Assembly: GCA_964019135.1 (NCBI GenBank)
Contig: OZ025249.1
Location: forward strand, 30,393,759-30,457,758
DNA: 64,000 nucleotides
Direction: 5' to 3'
From: Arenicola marina
Taxonomy: Eukaryota > Annelida > Polychaeta > Arenicolidae
Numbering within the stretch: the first letter of the stretch is position 1; every line of letters begins with the position of its first letter. A program made the translations under genes and the position numbers. Of this stretch, positions 11,701-22,885 are shown one piece after another. Below the pieces are notes generated by a model. The model made no database searches, was not told the DNA's origin, and saw only the letters and a program-made list of their open reading frames with translations.

Positions 11701-14700
11701 GTGTACGATACACTACCGAGGCCCCGGGGTGGGTCTCACTGCCACACCACGACAGGCGGGTGTACGATACACTACCGAGGCCCCGGGGTGGGTCTCACTG
11801 CCATACCACGACAGGCGGGTGTACGATACACTACCGAGGCCCCGGGGTGGGTCTCACTGCCACACCACGACAGGCGGGTGTACGATACACTACCGAGGCC
11901 CCGGGGTGGGTCTCACTGCCATACCACGACAGGCGGGTGTACGATACACTACCGAGGCCCCGGGGTGGGTCTCACTGCCATACCACGACAGACGGGTGTA
12001 CGATACACTACCGAGGCCCCGGGGTGGGTCTCACTGCCATACCACGACAGACGGGTGTACGATACACTACCGAGGCCCCAGGGTGGGTCTCACTGCCATA
12101 CCACGACAGACGGGTGTACGATAGACTACCGAGGCCCCAGGGTGGGTCTCACTGCCATACCACGACAGGCGGGTGTACGATACACTACCGAGGCCCCAGG
12201 GTGGGTCTCACTGCCATACCACGACAGACGGGTGTGCGATACACTACCGAGGCCACGCGTACGAGGTCCGAGATAATATAGGATAAAGCTTCATTTACTG
12301 TCGGCATTACAAGTTAAAAATAAACATTAGCACAAATGTCATTGACAATGATAATATTATAAAATGGTGATTTATAATTAAGGTACACTTGTATTTGTAA
12401 GATAGGACATAACATGACGAATGTCGATTTACATAATGAGAAATCCAAGTATAAATAATAAAACTTTGTGACAGGCCTTGATATTTTTCCGAGATTGCAC
12501 TGGCAAATAGGAAAAGTAAGTTTTGGATCAATGGATTCCTTAATAAAGAAAAAAATAATTGTATAATAAGAATGATTGTATAATCTTGCGATTTACAGAT
12601 ACCTGCAAACAGCAGGGTTTAAAAATACCTGCAAATAGTACGATTTAAATATATCTGCGAATAGTACGATTTAAAGATATCTGGGAATAGTAAGATTTAA
12701 AGATATCTGGGAATAGTACGATTTTAAGATATCTGCTAATTGTCAGAATAATATATTGCCGATCATTGCTGGGTCTGCAGCTTCAACTGTCGCGCTTATA
12801 TAATATCGACCCAGAAGTCACCTGTGTTTAAATCCCTCCAACGAGAATGATGCGCAAAATGAGGTCTGTGCCCATTTTCTCCCGAGACGAGAGCGATACG
12901 ACGAGGGTCTGGAAGCTGTCTTGCGGTATGAGAGCCACATTCACACTGTTTAATAAACATTTCTTGCCCATGGACAATAACTATGGTGTTCTTGGGGACA
13001 GTAAGTCAACGATTGCAATTTTCAGTTGATTACTTTGCGAAATCTTTTCTTGGCACGTGGAGAAATGAAGCACCAGTGCGAGAGTCTCACGATTGCTCCT
13101 TTCAGTCTCCCTGCCCGGCATCCGCGACCTCTCGGCCGACCACGCCGTGGTGTTCACCGATGGCTGCTGTCATGACAACGGAAGGGATAACGCAAGAGCT
13201 GGGATTGGTGTATACTGGGGTCCCGGCCACCCACGGTAAGCCATTTGCGTGATGGAGTGCAGTTGTTAATCTCCTGCAACGCCTCGTGTGATGAGGTTTC
13301 TTTGAGGTTACAGACGTACTTATGCTGGGGAAACTGTACACAGCCATAGCGACAACACGTCTTTGGAAAAAAAGGATGGACATTGGTACATGTTCATCAT
13401 ATGGATAAGCATATATGGCAACACTGTGGTTTAGTCATTTCAATTTGCCGCCCAGTAACACTACGGAAAGAAACAAGTAGTTGAAAAATATTTATGAGGA
13501 TGTCTATATGCTTTCTCGTTTTTTTTCGATTTCATACATAATGTGAACATGCTTTGGTGTGTTTTGCCGCACAGAAACGTGAGTGAACGACTCCCGGGCA
13601 GGCCCACCAATAACAGAGCTGAAATTCACGTAAGAACAAAGTTGTGGAAACGCCTCATTTGTATCCATGCGTAATTGCGAGTGCAGATTATCTTCTCTCA
13701 TTTGTTTATCGATATATTTATAACCCATTAATATCTTTTTAATGTTGTAATTTGCTGTGCACGTTGGGATGCTTAAACACGTATTATACTGTATGTATGT
13801 ATATTATGTATATTTTACCTCATGTTATTTATGTTATTTCACGTATGTTTTCGGACACTTAAAAATAATTGTTTTTCTGGCTGTCCGAATATTTACAGTC
13901 AATAAAATGGACTCCCGCATCCACTGTCCGAAAACATGCATACATAACAAAATATCGATTAAGAATTACTACATTGCGAGTCGACTGATGCCGATTATAT
14001 CACTTAACACCCTGGTGTTGCTGCTTCACACCTTAACAGTGGGTAAGGTGATCAAGAGTATGATATTGTTTTGAAGATACTCGGAGCGCAATCTGCTAGC
14101 GTCAGATCTCTAATCTGTTACAGGAGATAAAATATACTCGATAACTTTAATGTCAATGAAGATGTTGCTTTAGGCAAACAGTGGTTATGAATTGCAATCA
14201 GTGACAATGAACTGCAATCATTGTGCCAAATATAACGGTAACTTCTGAGAGATAAAACACAGTTACAAGAACAAAGGGGATTAATTCCCATCCGAGAGGT
14301 GCCATATATATAGTTGCGCATTCGATCCTGTGACAGTTGTTCGGAAAACGATATAGAGTATGGATCAATTCTTGAGAAACTTTGATTCTGCAGCCGACGC
14401 GCTGCAGTCTTCGGTAAAATTAATTATTCAAATACTTTCATGCATTCCGTGATTTAAGGCTTGTTTACTTTCGCGGTTTATAAACAACTCATCCGCTGAC
14501 TGACTCGTCCGCCGGCCAGCACAATGGAGACCAAAGTCCAGCTCATTACTTAGCAACCAAGGTGTGTTGCTCTTTCACACCTGATACACGGCACAAATAA
14601 CCCCCTAGACAGCGACTTGCCCCTCTCGCCGAAAGCCTGCAATCACAATCAGTGAAGTGCAATCATGGGGGCCGGCACTACGCAATAACAAAGGAGCCTA

Positions 14701-17142
14701 GATGCATTGTTAATTTAGGTCCGATAGTGTCCGAAAATATACATACACTTGAAAAATTATCTGCGTTGGGTGTCCGAAAACTTACAGTACACTAAATTTA
14801 TCCTATTTCTGCCTTTGAGGGGGTGTCCGAAAACATACAGTGTCCGAAAACATACGTGAAATACGGTACTTACTTTTGAGTATAAAATAAAAGTTAAGTG
14901 AATCTCCACTATCACGTTTAGGACTTCCAGATACGGCATATTACCATGTGTTCCTCAATTATGCGAGGTTTAAATGCTACCCGCCAGCATCTCGGCGCCA
15001 AGCGGTATAAACCATACTGATGGGTCTGGAAGGGAGAATGGTGACACGCGACACATGCATATTTGAAAAATCGACATTCGACTTTGACCCCCAAATTTCG
15101 GCACTGAGGATCTGAAAAAAGCGACATCGACACATATAGTGGCATCTTAGAAAAAGCGACACGGAACGCCGTGAAAATTCTAATCTGCATACCGGACCCC
15201 CATACCAGACCCATATACTAATTAAGCGCTAAGCAAATCTATTTAACGCAAACTGGAACTTTTTTTAACTTTCCCGACGTAGAACGGAGAAATACCACTC
15301 ACCAAAAGGATTTTTACAAATGCCAAAAATTCAAGTGTACGTATTGTTGTGATTCTGAATATGCTACCGCTAAAAGGTAAACAATGCTTCGACGAATAGC
15401 AGGTTATCGCGCGAAACTTTGTTTATGAATACCGACCTTCTCACAGTGGCCAGCACGTGTTAGGAGCGCTCTCACCTTTTTACGTAACGACTCTTGCAGG
15501 CTGCTCGGCGGGCCATCGAACAAGCCAAAAAGATGGGGAGGACGCAGCTGGAGATCAGGACAGACAGCCAGTTCATGATCAACTGTACGTTATACAGCTA
15601 TACAAATGGGGTTCAGGGGCGGATCCAGAAGATCTGGATAGTCGAGGTCGGTTTCAGGATCCGATCCAGATATACTGGTTAGGGGGGAGCGGTTTTGGTT
15701 TTCATATGTTAAATGGTATAAAGCATATAAATTTCGGCCCTAAAAGGGGGGGGCCGGGGCCGGGGCCGCCCCCCCCCCCTGGATCCGCCCCTGGGGTTGG
15801 ATATATATCCACTGTACCTTTTTCTATGGTGGATTGATAAGTGATTTCAAGATACCGATTCCGCGCAGACATATTATAAGTGACCTGAGGGTAAAGAGAC
15901 TGAAAACACGCGGTCGTATATTGTACATATAATCTTAAGTTGGGGAAGGAGGGGGGTGGCACGCGCAAATCGTAATCAATTTCTTACCCATGCGAACCCC
16001 CCACTCCAACACACACGCCCACCAGTCATTTTCGAATAATTTCGCTATGAATCTCGGGTAATAGCCTAAACATCTGAGCCTAAAATTTTGCTAATCTTCG
16101 CACGCTTTAATAACTGATAACAGGTATCACAAACTGGATCCACAAGTGGAAGAGCAATGGCTGGAAGCTGAGCACCGGACAGCCTGTGGTGAACAAGGAG
16201 GACCTCGAGCAGCTGGAGGCCGCCATGGTTGGCATTACTGTCGTCTGGGTGAGTCTCATGGCGGGAAGCGGGCGGTCACGATGGTCGGCCTTATTAATGA
16301 CTAGCGGTGGCAGCGAGATGATCTGCTGTATATATACATATATGGATTATATATATATATATATGGATTTAGGAGCGCTTCCTCGTGTTCCAGCTGACGA
16401 GGAAGGGTTGAAATAGTCTTACTGAAGAATATGTAGTAATAATACCATTTAAAAAGATATTTATACATGTAGTATATATATATAGTATATAATATATATA
16501 CATGTGTGTGTAACACTAGAGGTTTATATGCATGGTGCACTCATGAACATTGCGGTATGTAAGCATGCCTTATAATATGTTATAATATGTATAATAATCG
16601 CTAACCGAAGGACAGGATTTGTGCATAGTGAAATAGTAACCCCGGTTCGTGCGTATCATGGTAAATGTAATACAGGGGAAGGCCTATGAAACGGTCAGAC
16701 TTGGTTCCGGTAAAAATGATCGTGAAGGTTGACTAACAGTAGTATAGTTAGGATTTTCTTTGTGGACAGGGACCCAATCAGTGAGATGTGCAAGCGCACA
16801 CGTTAGCGGCAAGTCTGATCTGACTGGAGGAGAACGTTTTTTACTGTTCTAAAGCCTCCTGCAAACGTTCATCCAATAGCGAAATTCCGCAAAACAAGGT
16901 TCAACCCCGACATCATCAAAATATCTGCATGTCGACAATAAAGATATGATCCTAGTTTTGCGGAATTTTCAGGTAAGCATAATATAGTAATTACCATTTT
17001 ATTTTTTCATGTAAATATTGTACAAAAGAAGCTCATATTTTGTTTCAAACAGACGCACGTGAAGGGTCACCGTGGAGACCATGGCAACGAAGCTGCCGAT
17101 AAACTGGCCAATGAGGGAGCCGAAAAGCCTTTGCCGCGTTAA
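5796..17142 (+). CDS. RNASEH1: Ribonuclease H1 (5' end outside or not found)
   Basis: Degrades the RNA strand of RNA:DNA hybrids in nucleus and mitochondria. Exons with matching GT-AG phases: 5796-5956, 6546-7076, 13106-13235, 13575-13629, 15500-15584, 16124-16248, 17053-17142 (TAA). They join into 392 residues counted from the Trp completed by the first base; the preceding exon(s), with the start codon, are not seen. The first exon is the end of the hybrid-binding domain ([14 protein letters not shown]). The catalytic domain keeps the acidic set: Asp in FTDGC (about residue 250), Glu in NNRAEIH (291), Asp in RTDSQF (315), His in VKGH (369), Asp in NEAAD (379). So it looks enzymatically intact. 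The 6546-7076 exon encodes about 177 residues: Gly/Pro/Ser-rich, then helical and charged, with a basic KRSR stretch near its end. This makes the linker far longer than in human RNase H1 (286 aa in total). Introns carry minisatellites and small elements. Confidence 0.95.
8200..8276 (+). ncRNA. Candidate hairpin (miRNA-like or tiny palindrome)
   Basis: Two arms of 32 bases are nearly perfect reverse complements around a 13-base loop (CTGCTGGGAGTTC). The 5' arm begins GAGGTAGAAAAGAGTACATT; the 3' arm ends in CTCTGCCTC. The few mismatches include G-U compatible changes. The first seven bases of the 5' arm equal the let-7 seed GAGGUAG, and the 3' arm holds TACAATGTACT, loosely like let-7 star strands. 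It sits in an RNASEH1 intron in the sense direction. The stem is more perfect and the loop smaller than typical let-7 precursors, so a young transposon-derived palindrome is an equal alternative. Confidence 0.3.
8719..8905 (+). repeat. Dispersed repeat with hAT-like terminus
   Basis: Starts CAGGGTTCCCACAGGAAA and continues with degenerate AAATCAGGGAAT blocks and a tail shared with 3030-3215 (CTGTTCAATCCCAGTTATTA here). The right end is not defined and no target duplication was found. Confidence 0.5.
9195..12252. repeat. Minisatellite, 59-bp unit, about 52 copies
   Basis: Unit of 59 bp, some copies 58 by loss of one G in a CCCCGGGG run. It contains CACTGCCATACCACGACAGG, GGGTGTACGATACACTACCG and AGGCCCCGGGGTGGGTCT. 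Copies differ at a few recurrent sites (GGCGGG/AGACGG, CACTACC/CATTACC, CCCCGGGG/CCCCAGGG/CCTTGGGG). The unit has no stop on the plus strand and 59 is not a multiple of 3, so all three frames stay open across the array (up to about 1000 codons). These frames have no gene context and lie inside an RNASEH1 intron. Confidence 0.95.
12599..12746. repeat. Short tandem repeat, 26-bp unit, about 5.7 copies
   Basis: Units of 26 bp of the form ATATCTGSRAATAGTA followed by CGATTTAAAG, with drift between copies; a partial unit precedes the array. It lies about 360 bp before the exon that carries the first catalytic aspartate of RNASEH1. Confidence 0.8.
13835..14863. mobile_element. Inverted-repeat DNA element with TCCGAAAACAT repeats
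   Basis: The left end reads TATTTCACGTATGTTTTCGG and the right end is its reverse complement (CGTATGTTTTCGGACACT shared), bounded by TA on both sides, as in Tc1/mariner-type insertion. The motif GTCCGAAAACAT recurs several times near both ends. No transposase frame is seen in about 1030 bp. It lies in the RNASEH1 intron between the exon with the catalytic Glu and the exon with the second catalytic Asp. Confidence 0.65.
15614..15793. mobile_element. Small MITE with CAGGGGCGGATCCAG ends
   Basis: About 180 bp with perfect terminal inverted repeats CAGGGGCGGATCCAG / CTGGATCCGCCCCTG, a hAT-like end pattern. The flanks share GGGGTT, a possible short target duplication. It lies only 29 bases after the 3' end of an RNASEH1 coding exon (15500-15584). 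The interior contains a GC-only run just before the right end. Confidence 0.7.
16330..16505. repeat. AT-rich simple repeats
   Basis: Runs of TA dinucleotides at about 16330-16362 and 16470-16502, in the last RNASEH1 intron. Confidence 0.8.
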
Positions 17143-18881
17143 TTACCACAAGTGTAAATCAGCGAGAGAAGAGTTTTAAGTACGTGCACGTATGGTGCAT
17201 GAAATCATGATGAAAACATATAGATTGGCCATAGTTTTGAAATAATGTTTGAATTTTATTGTACGTCAGTTTAGTGTAATGTCAGTCAAAATCATTTCTA
17301 TAGTTTCTGTTCAAGAAAAACCATTTTTATCTCTTATAAAAAGACGCTTTATAGATGGTAGGAATTAATGCAATGCTTCCATATAATACCCACATACTTG
17401 TATGCCAGAAAGCAGGCCAATGGTCTCTTACTACAGGGTTAGCCGTTTCTAGGCTGCTGGCATAAGTTTCATTCGTATATATATGACGCATACTTTTTGG
17501 CCGATAGTCAGTTGTGGTCCATAATATTTTTTTAATCGCTCTCGACAGATATGATCACTGGTTATATATAGGCCTAAGTGTCGGTATGTATACATCATAT
17601 AGAACTGTATCAAGGTATATCATTATTAACTTGCAACATATAAGTGTGTGCACTAATAGTATTGTAGCTATCATACGTCCACATAACTGTTCTCATTTGA
17701 ATTGTTACGAAATAGGTACTTTAATACTTTTACGTTAAGATCCAATGGCCCAACAAAACACTGTTGATATGTAGTGATGCCCAGTAAAACCCTCTGGGAA
17801 ATAAACCTGAAGCCTGTGGCTATTGGTCTGGCTCTGAAATCTGAATATTTGGTTTCTCGGCATGGATCTGAACCATGTGACCTCGGCATCTCTGATTAAC
17901 CAATGGTCACATGTGCTTGATAGCAAACATTGCCGGCGATACGAGGTGGGTGATGTTTTGCACATTGATAACTTCGGCGGAAGCATGCTCTATCAATATC
18001 AGGCCAAACGGGCCATCTATACGTACCACTGAAGGAAGAAGTATTGTAATCGCATTTAGGGTGGCGCTTAATGTGGCTGAGCAATTGCATTTAATCTTTA
18101 GGCTACGTGTATTCCATAGATTAATTACTATCTTACTTATCGAGGCATGCGAACTCATATATTAAAGTGCTATGAGGTGGTAGAGGTACCAGTTATGTCT
18201 ATTTGACCGCGCCAACGCTGGTAACGGAAACATGCACGCTTATTTGCATTTATACATATGTGTTTACATGTGGTCGAAACAATCTGGTCCCAGCGCTTTT
18301 GGTATCCCTGGAAATCACGTGCCAGTTGATAGCCCAGTCACCCAGTCCAGGTAACTGAATAGTGAAAGTGACCAGTAAAAAAATCCAAGGCATTTTAATA
18401 CCGAGGAGTGAAGTAGTGACAGCGGCCCAAGATTTTAGCCCAATGCCGGTTGGTTAAGTAGTGGCAGTGGTCAGTCATCGAGCTCAAGCTTTTAGGTCCG
18501 GCTGGTGCAGTTTTGAAATTGTCTGGCAATGAAGTTTTGGTTGGGAAGTTTTATGGAACAACATTGTGAAGCTCTTATGCTCGACTATCAGCATATTTAT
18601 CATTGAAATTTGATGAAATGCAGAATTTTTTGGCAGACTACCTTCATATCAACTATATTATCAATGGAATTGGTCTTCTATTAGTTCAGTTGTATACCAG
18701 AAATGTCTATTCGTAATAAAGAAGTTGGTGAAAACACGTCAGCAAAATTACGGATCGAGTTTGTGTATTGTGGCTTTGATGAATCAAAGCGAGCACGAAC
18801 GGAAGTTGACGTGGGGTGATGGTGTTTCACTGTGGAATGTCTGTTCAAATAAAATAAAAAATCCATATTCAAAAATAGTAG
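17143..18881. other. RNASEH1 3' region and intergenic sequence
   Basis: Follows the RNASEH1 stop. No clear polyadenylation site was fixed. It contains a SINE-like stretch (17750-17925) and otherwise nothing recognisable. Confidence 0.4.
17750..17925 (-). mobile_element. Possible tRNA-derived SINE
   Basis: On the minus strand a box-B-like GGTTCAGATCC follows a weak box-A-like TGACCATTGGTTAATCAGAG at tRNA-like spacing. No target duplication or second copy was found, so the call is tentative. Confidence 0.3.
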
Positions 18882-21095
18882 GCAGCTGCTCCGGGGGACA
18901 CGGCTGCTCCCAGGGACATGGCTGCTCCCGGAGACACAGCTGCTCCCAGAGACACGGCTACTCCCGGGGACACGGCTGCTCCCAGGGACACGGCTGCTCC
19001 CGGAGACACAGCTGCTCCCGGGGACACGGCTACTCCCGGGGACACGGCTGCTCCCGGGGACACGGCTGCTCCCGGGGACACGGCTGCTCCCGGGGACACG
19101 GCTGCTCCCGGGAACATGGCTGCTCCCGGAGACACAGCTGCTCCCGGGGACACGGCTACTCCCGGGGACACGGCTGCTTCCAGGAGACACGGCTGCTCCC
19201 GGAGACACAGCTGCTCCCGGGGACACGGCTACTCCCGGGGACACGGCTGCTCCCGGGGACACGGCTGCTCCCGGGGACACGGCTGCTCCCGGGGACACGG
19301 CTGCTCCCGGGAACATGGCTGCTCCCGGAGACACAGCTGCTCCCGGGGACACGGCTACTCCCGGGGACACGGCTGCTTCCAGGAGACACGGCTGCTCCCG
19401 GAGACACAGCTGCTCCCGGGGACACGGCTACTCCCGGGGACACGGCTGCTCCCGGGGACACGGCTGCTCCCGGGAACATGGCTGCTCCAGGGGACATGGC
19501 TGCTCCCGGGGACACGGCTGCTCCCGGGGACACGGCTGCTCCCGGGGACACGGCTGCTCCCGGGGACACGGCTGCTCCCGGGGACATGGCTGCTCCCGGG
19601 GACACGGCTGCTCCCGGGGACACGGCTGCTCCCGGGGACACAGCTGCTCCCAGGGACACGGCTGCTCCCAGGGACACGGCTGCTCCCGGGGGCACGGCTG
19701 CTCCCGGGGACATGGCTGCTCCCGGGGACACGGCTGCTCCCAGGGACACGGCTGCTCCCGGGGACACGGCTGCTCCCAGGGACACGGCTGCTCCCAGGGA
19801 CACGGCTGCTCCCGGGGACACGGCTGCTCCCGGGGACACGGCTGCTCCCGGGGACACGGCTGCTCCCGGGGACATGGCTGCTCCCGGGGACACGGCTGCT
19901 CCCGGGGACATGGCTGCTCCCGGGGACACGGCTGCTCCCAGGGACACGGCTGCTCCCAGGGACATGGCTCCTCCCGGGGACACAGCTGCTCCCGGGGACA
20001 TGGCTACTCCCGGGGACATGGCTGCTCCCGGGGACACGGATGCTCCCGGGGACACGGCTGCTCCCAGGGACACGGCTGCTCCCAGGGACAAGGCTGCTCC
20101 CGGGGACACAGCTGCTCCCGGGGACATGGCTGCTCCCGGGGACACGGCTGTTCCCGGGGACACGGCTGCTCCCAGGGACAAGGCTGCTCCCGGGGACACA
20201 GCTGCTCCCGGGGACATGGCTGCTCCCGGGGACATGGCTGCTCCCGGGGACACGGATGCTCCCGGGGACACGGCTGCTCCCAGGGACACGGCTGCTCCCA
20301 GGGACACGGATGCTCCCGGGGACACAGCTGTTCCCAGGGACACGGCTGCTCCCGGGGACACGGCTGCTCCCGGGGACACGGCTGCTCCCAGGGACACGGC
20401 TGCTCCCAGGGACAAGGCTGCTCCCGGGGACACAGCTGCTCCCGGGGACATGGCTGCTCCCGGGGACACGGCTGCTCCCAGGGACACGGCTGCTCCCAGG
20501 GACAAGGCTGCTCCCGGGGACACAGCTGCTCCCGGGGACATGGCTGCTCCCGGGGACATGGCTGCTCCCGGGGACACGGATGCTCCCGGGGACACGGCTG
20601 CTCCCAGGGACACGGCTGCTCCCAGGGACACGGATGCTCCCGGGGACACAGCTGTTCCCAGGGACACGGCTGCTCCCGGGGACACGGCTGCTCCCGGGGA
20701 CACGGCTGCTCCCAGGGACACGGCTGCTCCCAGGGACACGGCTGCTCCCAGGGACAAGGCTGCTCCCGGGGACACAGCTGCTCCCGGGGACATGGCTGCT
20801 CCCGGGGACACGGATGCTCCCGGGGACACGGCTGCTCCCAGGGACACGGCTGCTCCCAGGGACACGGCTGCTCCCGGGGACACAGCTGCTCCCGGGGACA
20901 CAGCTGTTCCCAGGGACACGGCTGCTCCCGGGGACACGGCTGCTCCCGGGGACACGGCTGCTCCCGGGGACACGGCTGTTCCCAGGGACACGGCTGCTCC
21001 CGGGGACATGGCTGCTCCCGGGGACATGGCTGCTCCCGGGGACACAGCTGCTCCCGGGGACACATGCTCCAGGGGACACAGCTGCTCCCGGGGAC
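18882..21095. repeat. Minisatellite, 18-bp unit, about 120 copies
   Basis: Unit GACACGGCTGCTCCCGGG with variants at a few positions (CCCAGG, ACATGG, ACAGCT, GGATGC, AAGGCT). It contains CCCGGG palindromes. Near the left end a larger unit of about 199 bp, made of eleven 18-mers with one 19-mer, is duplicated (GCTTCCAGGAGACACGG at about 19176 and 19375). Because 18 is a multiple of 3, one plus-strand frame reads as repeated DTAAPG for hundreds of codons. The other frames and the minus strand are open too. No start, splice or promoter context supports a protein. Confidence 0.95.
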
Positions 21096-22885
21096 ATAGC
21101 TGCGAGCTCCCGGAAACATTGCTGCCTCCGGAGACATGACTGCGAGCTCCCAGGTACATGGCTGCGAGCTCCCGCGAACATGGCTGCGAGCTCAAGGGGA
21201 CATGGCTGCGAGCTCCCGGCGACATGGCTGCGAGCTCCCGGGGACATCGCTGCGAGCTCCCGGGGACATGGCTGCGAGCTCCCGGGGACATGGCTGCGAG
21301 CTCCCAGGGACATGGCTGCGAGCTCCCGGGAACATGGCTGCGAGCTCGCGGGGACATGGCTGCGAACTCCCGGGGACATGCCTGCGAGCTCGCGGGGACA
21401 TGGCTGCGAGCTCCTGGGAACATGGCTGCGAGCTTCCGGGGACATGGCTGCGAGCTCAAAGGGACATGGCTGCGAGCTCGCGGGGACATGGCTGCGAACT
21501 CCCGGGGACATGCCTGCGAGCTCCCGGGGACATGGCTGCGAGCTCCCGGGGACATGGCTGCGAGCTCCCGGGAACATGGCTGCGAGCTCCCGGGGACATG
21601 CCTGCGAGCTCGCGGGGACATGGCTGCGAGCTCCCGGGGACATGGCTGCGAGCTCCCGGGGACATGGCTGCGAGCTCCCGGGGACATGGCTGCGAGCTCC
21701 CGGGGACATGGCTGCGAGCTCCCGGGGACATCGGTGCGAGCTCAAGGGGACATGGCTGCGAGCTCCCGGCGACATGGCTGCGAGCTCCCGGGAACATGGC
21801 TGCGAGCTCCCGGGGACATGCCTGCGAGCTCGCGGGGACATGGCTGCGAGCTCGCGGGGACATGGCTACGAGCTCCCTGGGACATGGCTGCGAGCTCCCT
21901 GGGACATGGCTGCGAGCTCCCGGGGACATGGCTGCGAGCTCCCGGGGACAACGGTGCGAGCTCAAGGGGACATGGCTGCGAGCTCGCGGGGACATGGCTG
22001 CGAACTCCCGGGGACATGCCTGCGAGCTCGCGGGGACATGGCTGCGAGCTCCTGGGAACATGGCTGCGAGCTTCCGGGGACATGGCTGCGAGCTCAAAGG
22101 GACATGGCTGCGAGCTCGCGGGGACATGGCTGCGAACTCCCGGGGACATGCCTGCGAGCTCCCGGGGACATGGCTGCGAGCTCCCGGGGACATGGCTGCG
22201 AGCTCCCGGGAACATGGCTGCGAGCTCCCGGGGACATGCCTGCGAGCTCGCGGGGACATGGCTGCGAGCTCCCGGGGACATGGCTGCGAGCTCCCGGGGA
22301 CATGGCTGCGAGCTCCCGGGGACATGGCTGCGAGCTCCCGGGGACATGGCTGCGAGCTCCCGGGGACATCGGTGCGAGCTCAAGGGGACATGGCTGCGAG
22401 CTCCCGGCGACATGGCTGCGAGCTCCCGGGAACATGGCTGCGAGCTCCCGGGGACATGCCTGCGAGCTCGCGGGGACATGGCTGCGAGCTCAAGGGGACA
22501 TGGCTACGAGCTCAAGGGGACATGGCTGCGAGCTCCCTGGGACATGGCTGCGAGCTCCCGGGGACATGGCTGCGAGCTCCCGGGGACAACGGTGCGAGCT
22601 CAAGGGGACATGGCTGCGAGCTCGCGGGGACATGGCTGCGAGCTACCGGGAACATGGCTGCGAGCTCCCGGGGACATCGCTGCGAGCTCAAGGGGATATA
22701 GCTGCGAGCTCAAGGGGACATGGCTACGAGCTCAAGGGGACATGGCTGCGAGCTCCCGGGGACATGGCTGCGAGCTCCCGGAGACATGGCTGAGAGCTCC
22801 CGGGGACATGCCTGCGAGCTCAAGGGGACATGGCTGCGAGCTCCCGGGGACATCGCTGCGAGCTCAAGAAGACATGGCTGCGCCC
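21096..22885. repeat. Minisatellite, 22-bp unit, about 81 copies
   Basis: The unit holds ACATGGCTGCGAGCTCCCGG plus GG, with variants CTCGCGGGG, CTCAAGGGG, CTCCTGGGA and ACATGCCTG. It differs from the neighbouring 18-bp unit by four extra bases (GGCTGC-TCCCGGGG versus GGCTGCGAGCTCCCGGGG), so one array probably arose from the other. Mixed units lie at about 21060-21140. Since 22 is not a multiple of 3 and no stop occurs in the unit, all three plus-strand frames stay open, giving spurious frames of more than 1000 codons when joined to the 18-bp array. Confidence 0.95.

Noticed and set aside
9195-12252. CRISPR array
   Set aside because: Direct repeats here and in the other arrays are contiguous, with no unique spacers, and the genome is eukaryotic.
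9156-12281. Open frames of 500-1007 codons across the 59-bp array, as giant repeat proteins
   Set aside because: A stop-free unit whose length is not a multiple of 3 keeps all three frames open automatically. The array lies in an RNASEH1 intron, and no start, promoter, splice or polyadenylation context singles out any frame.
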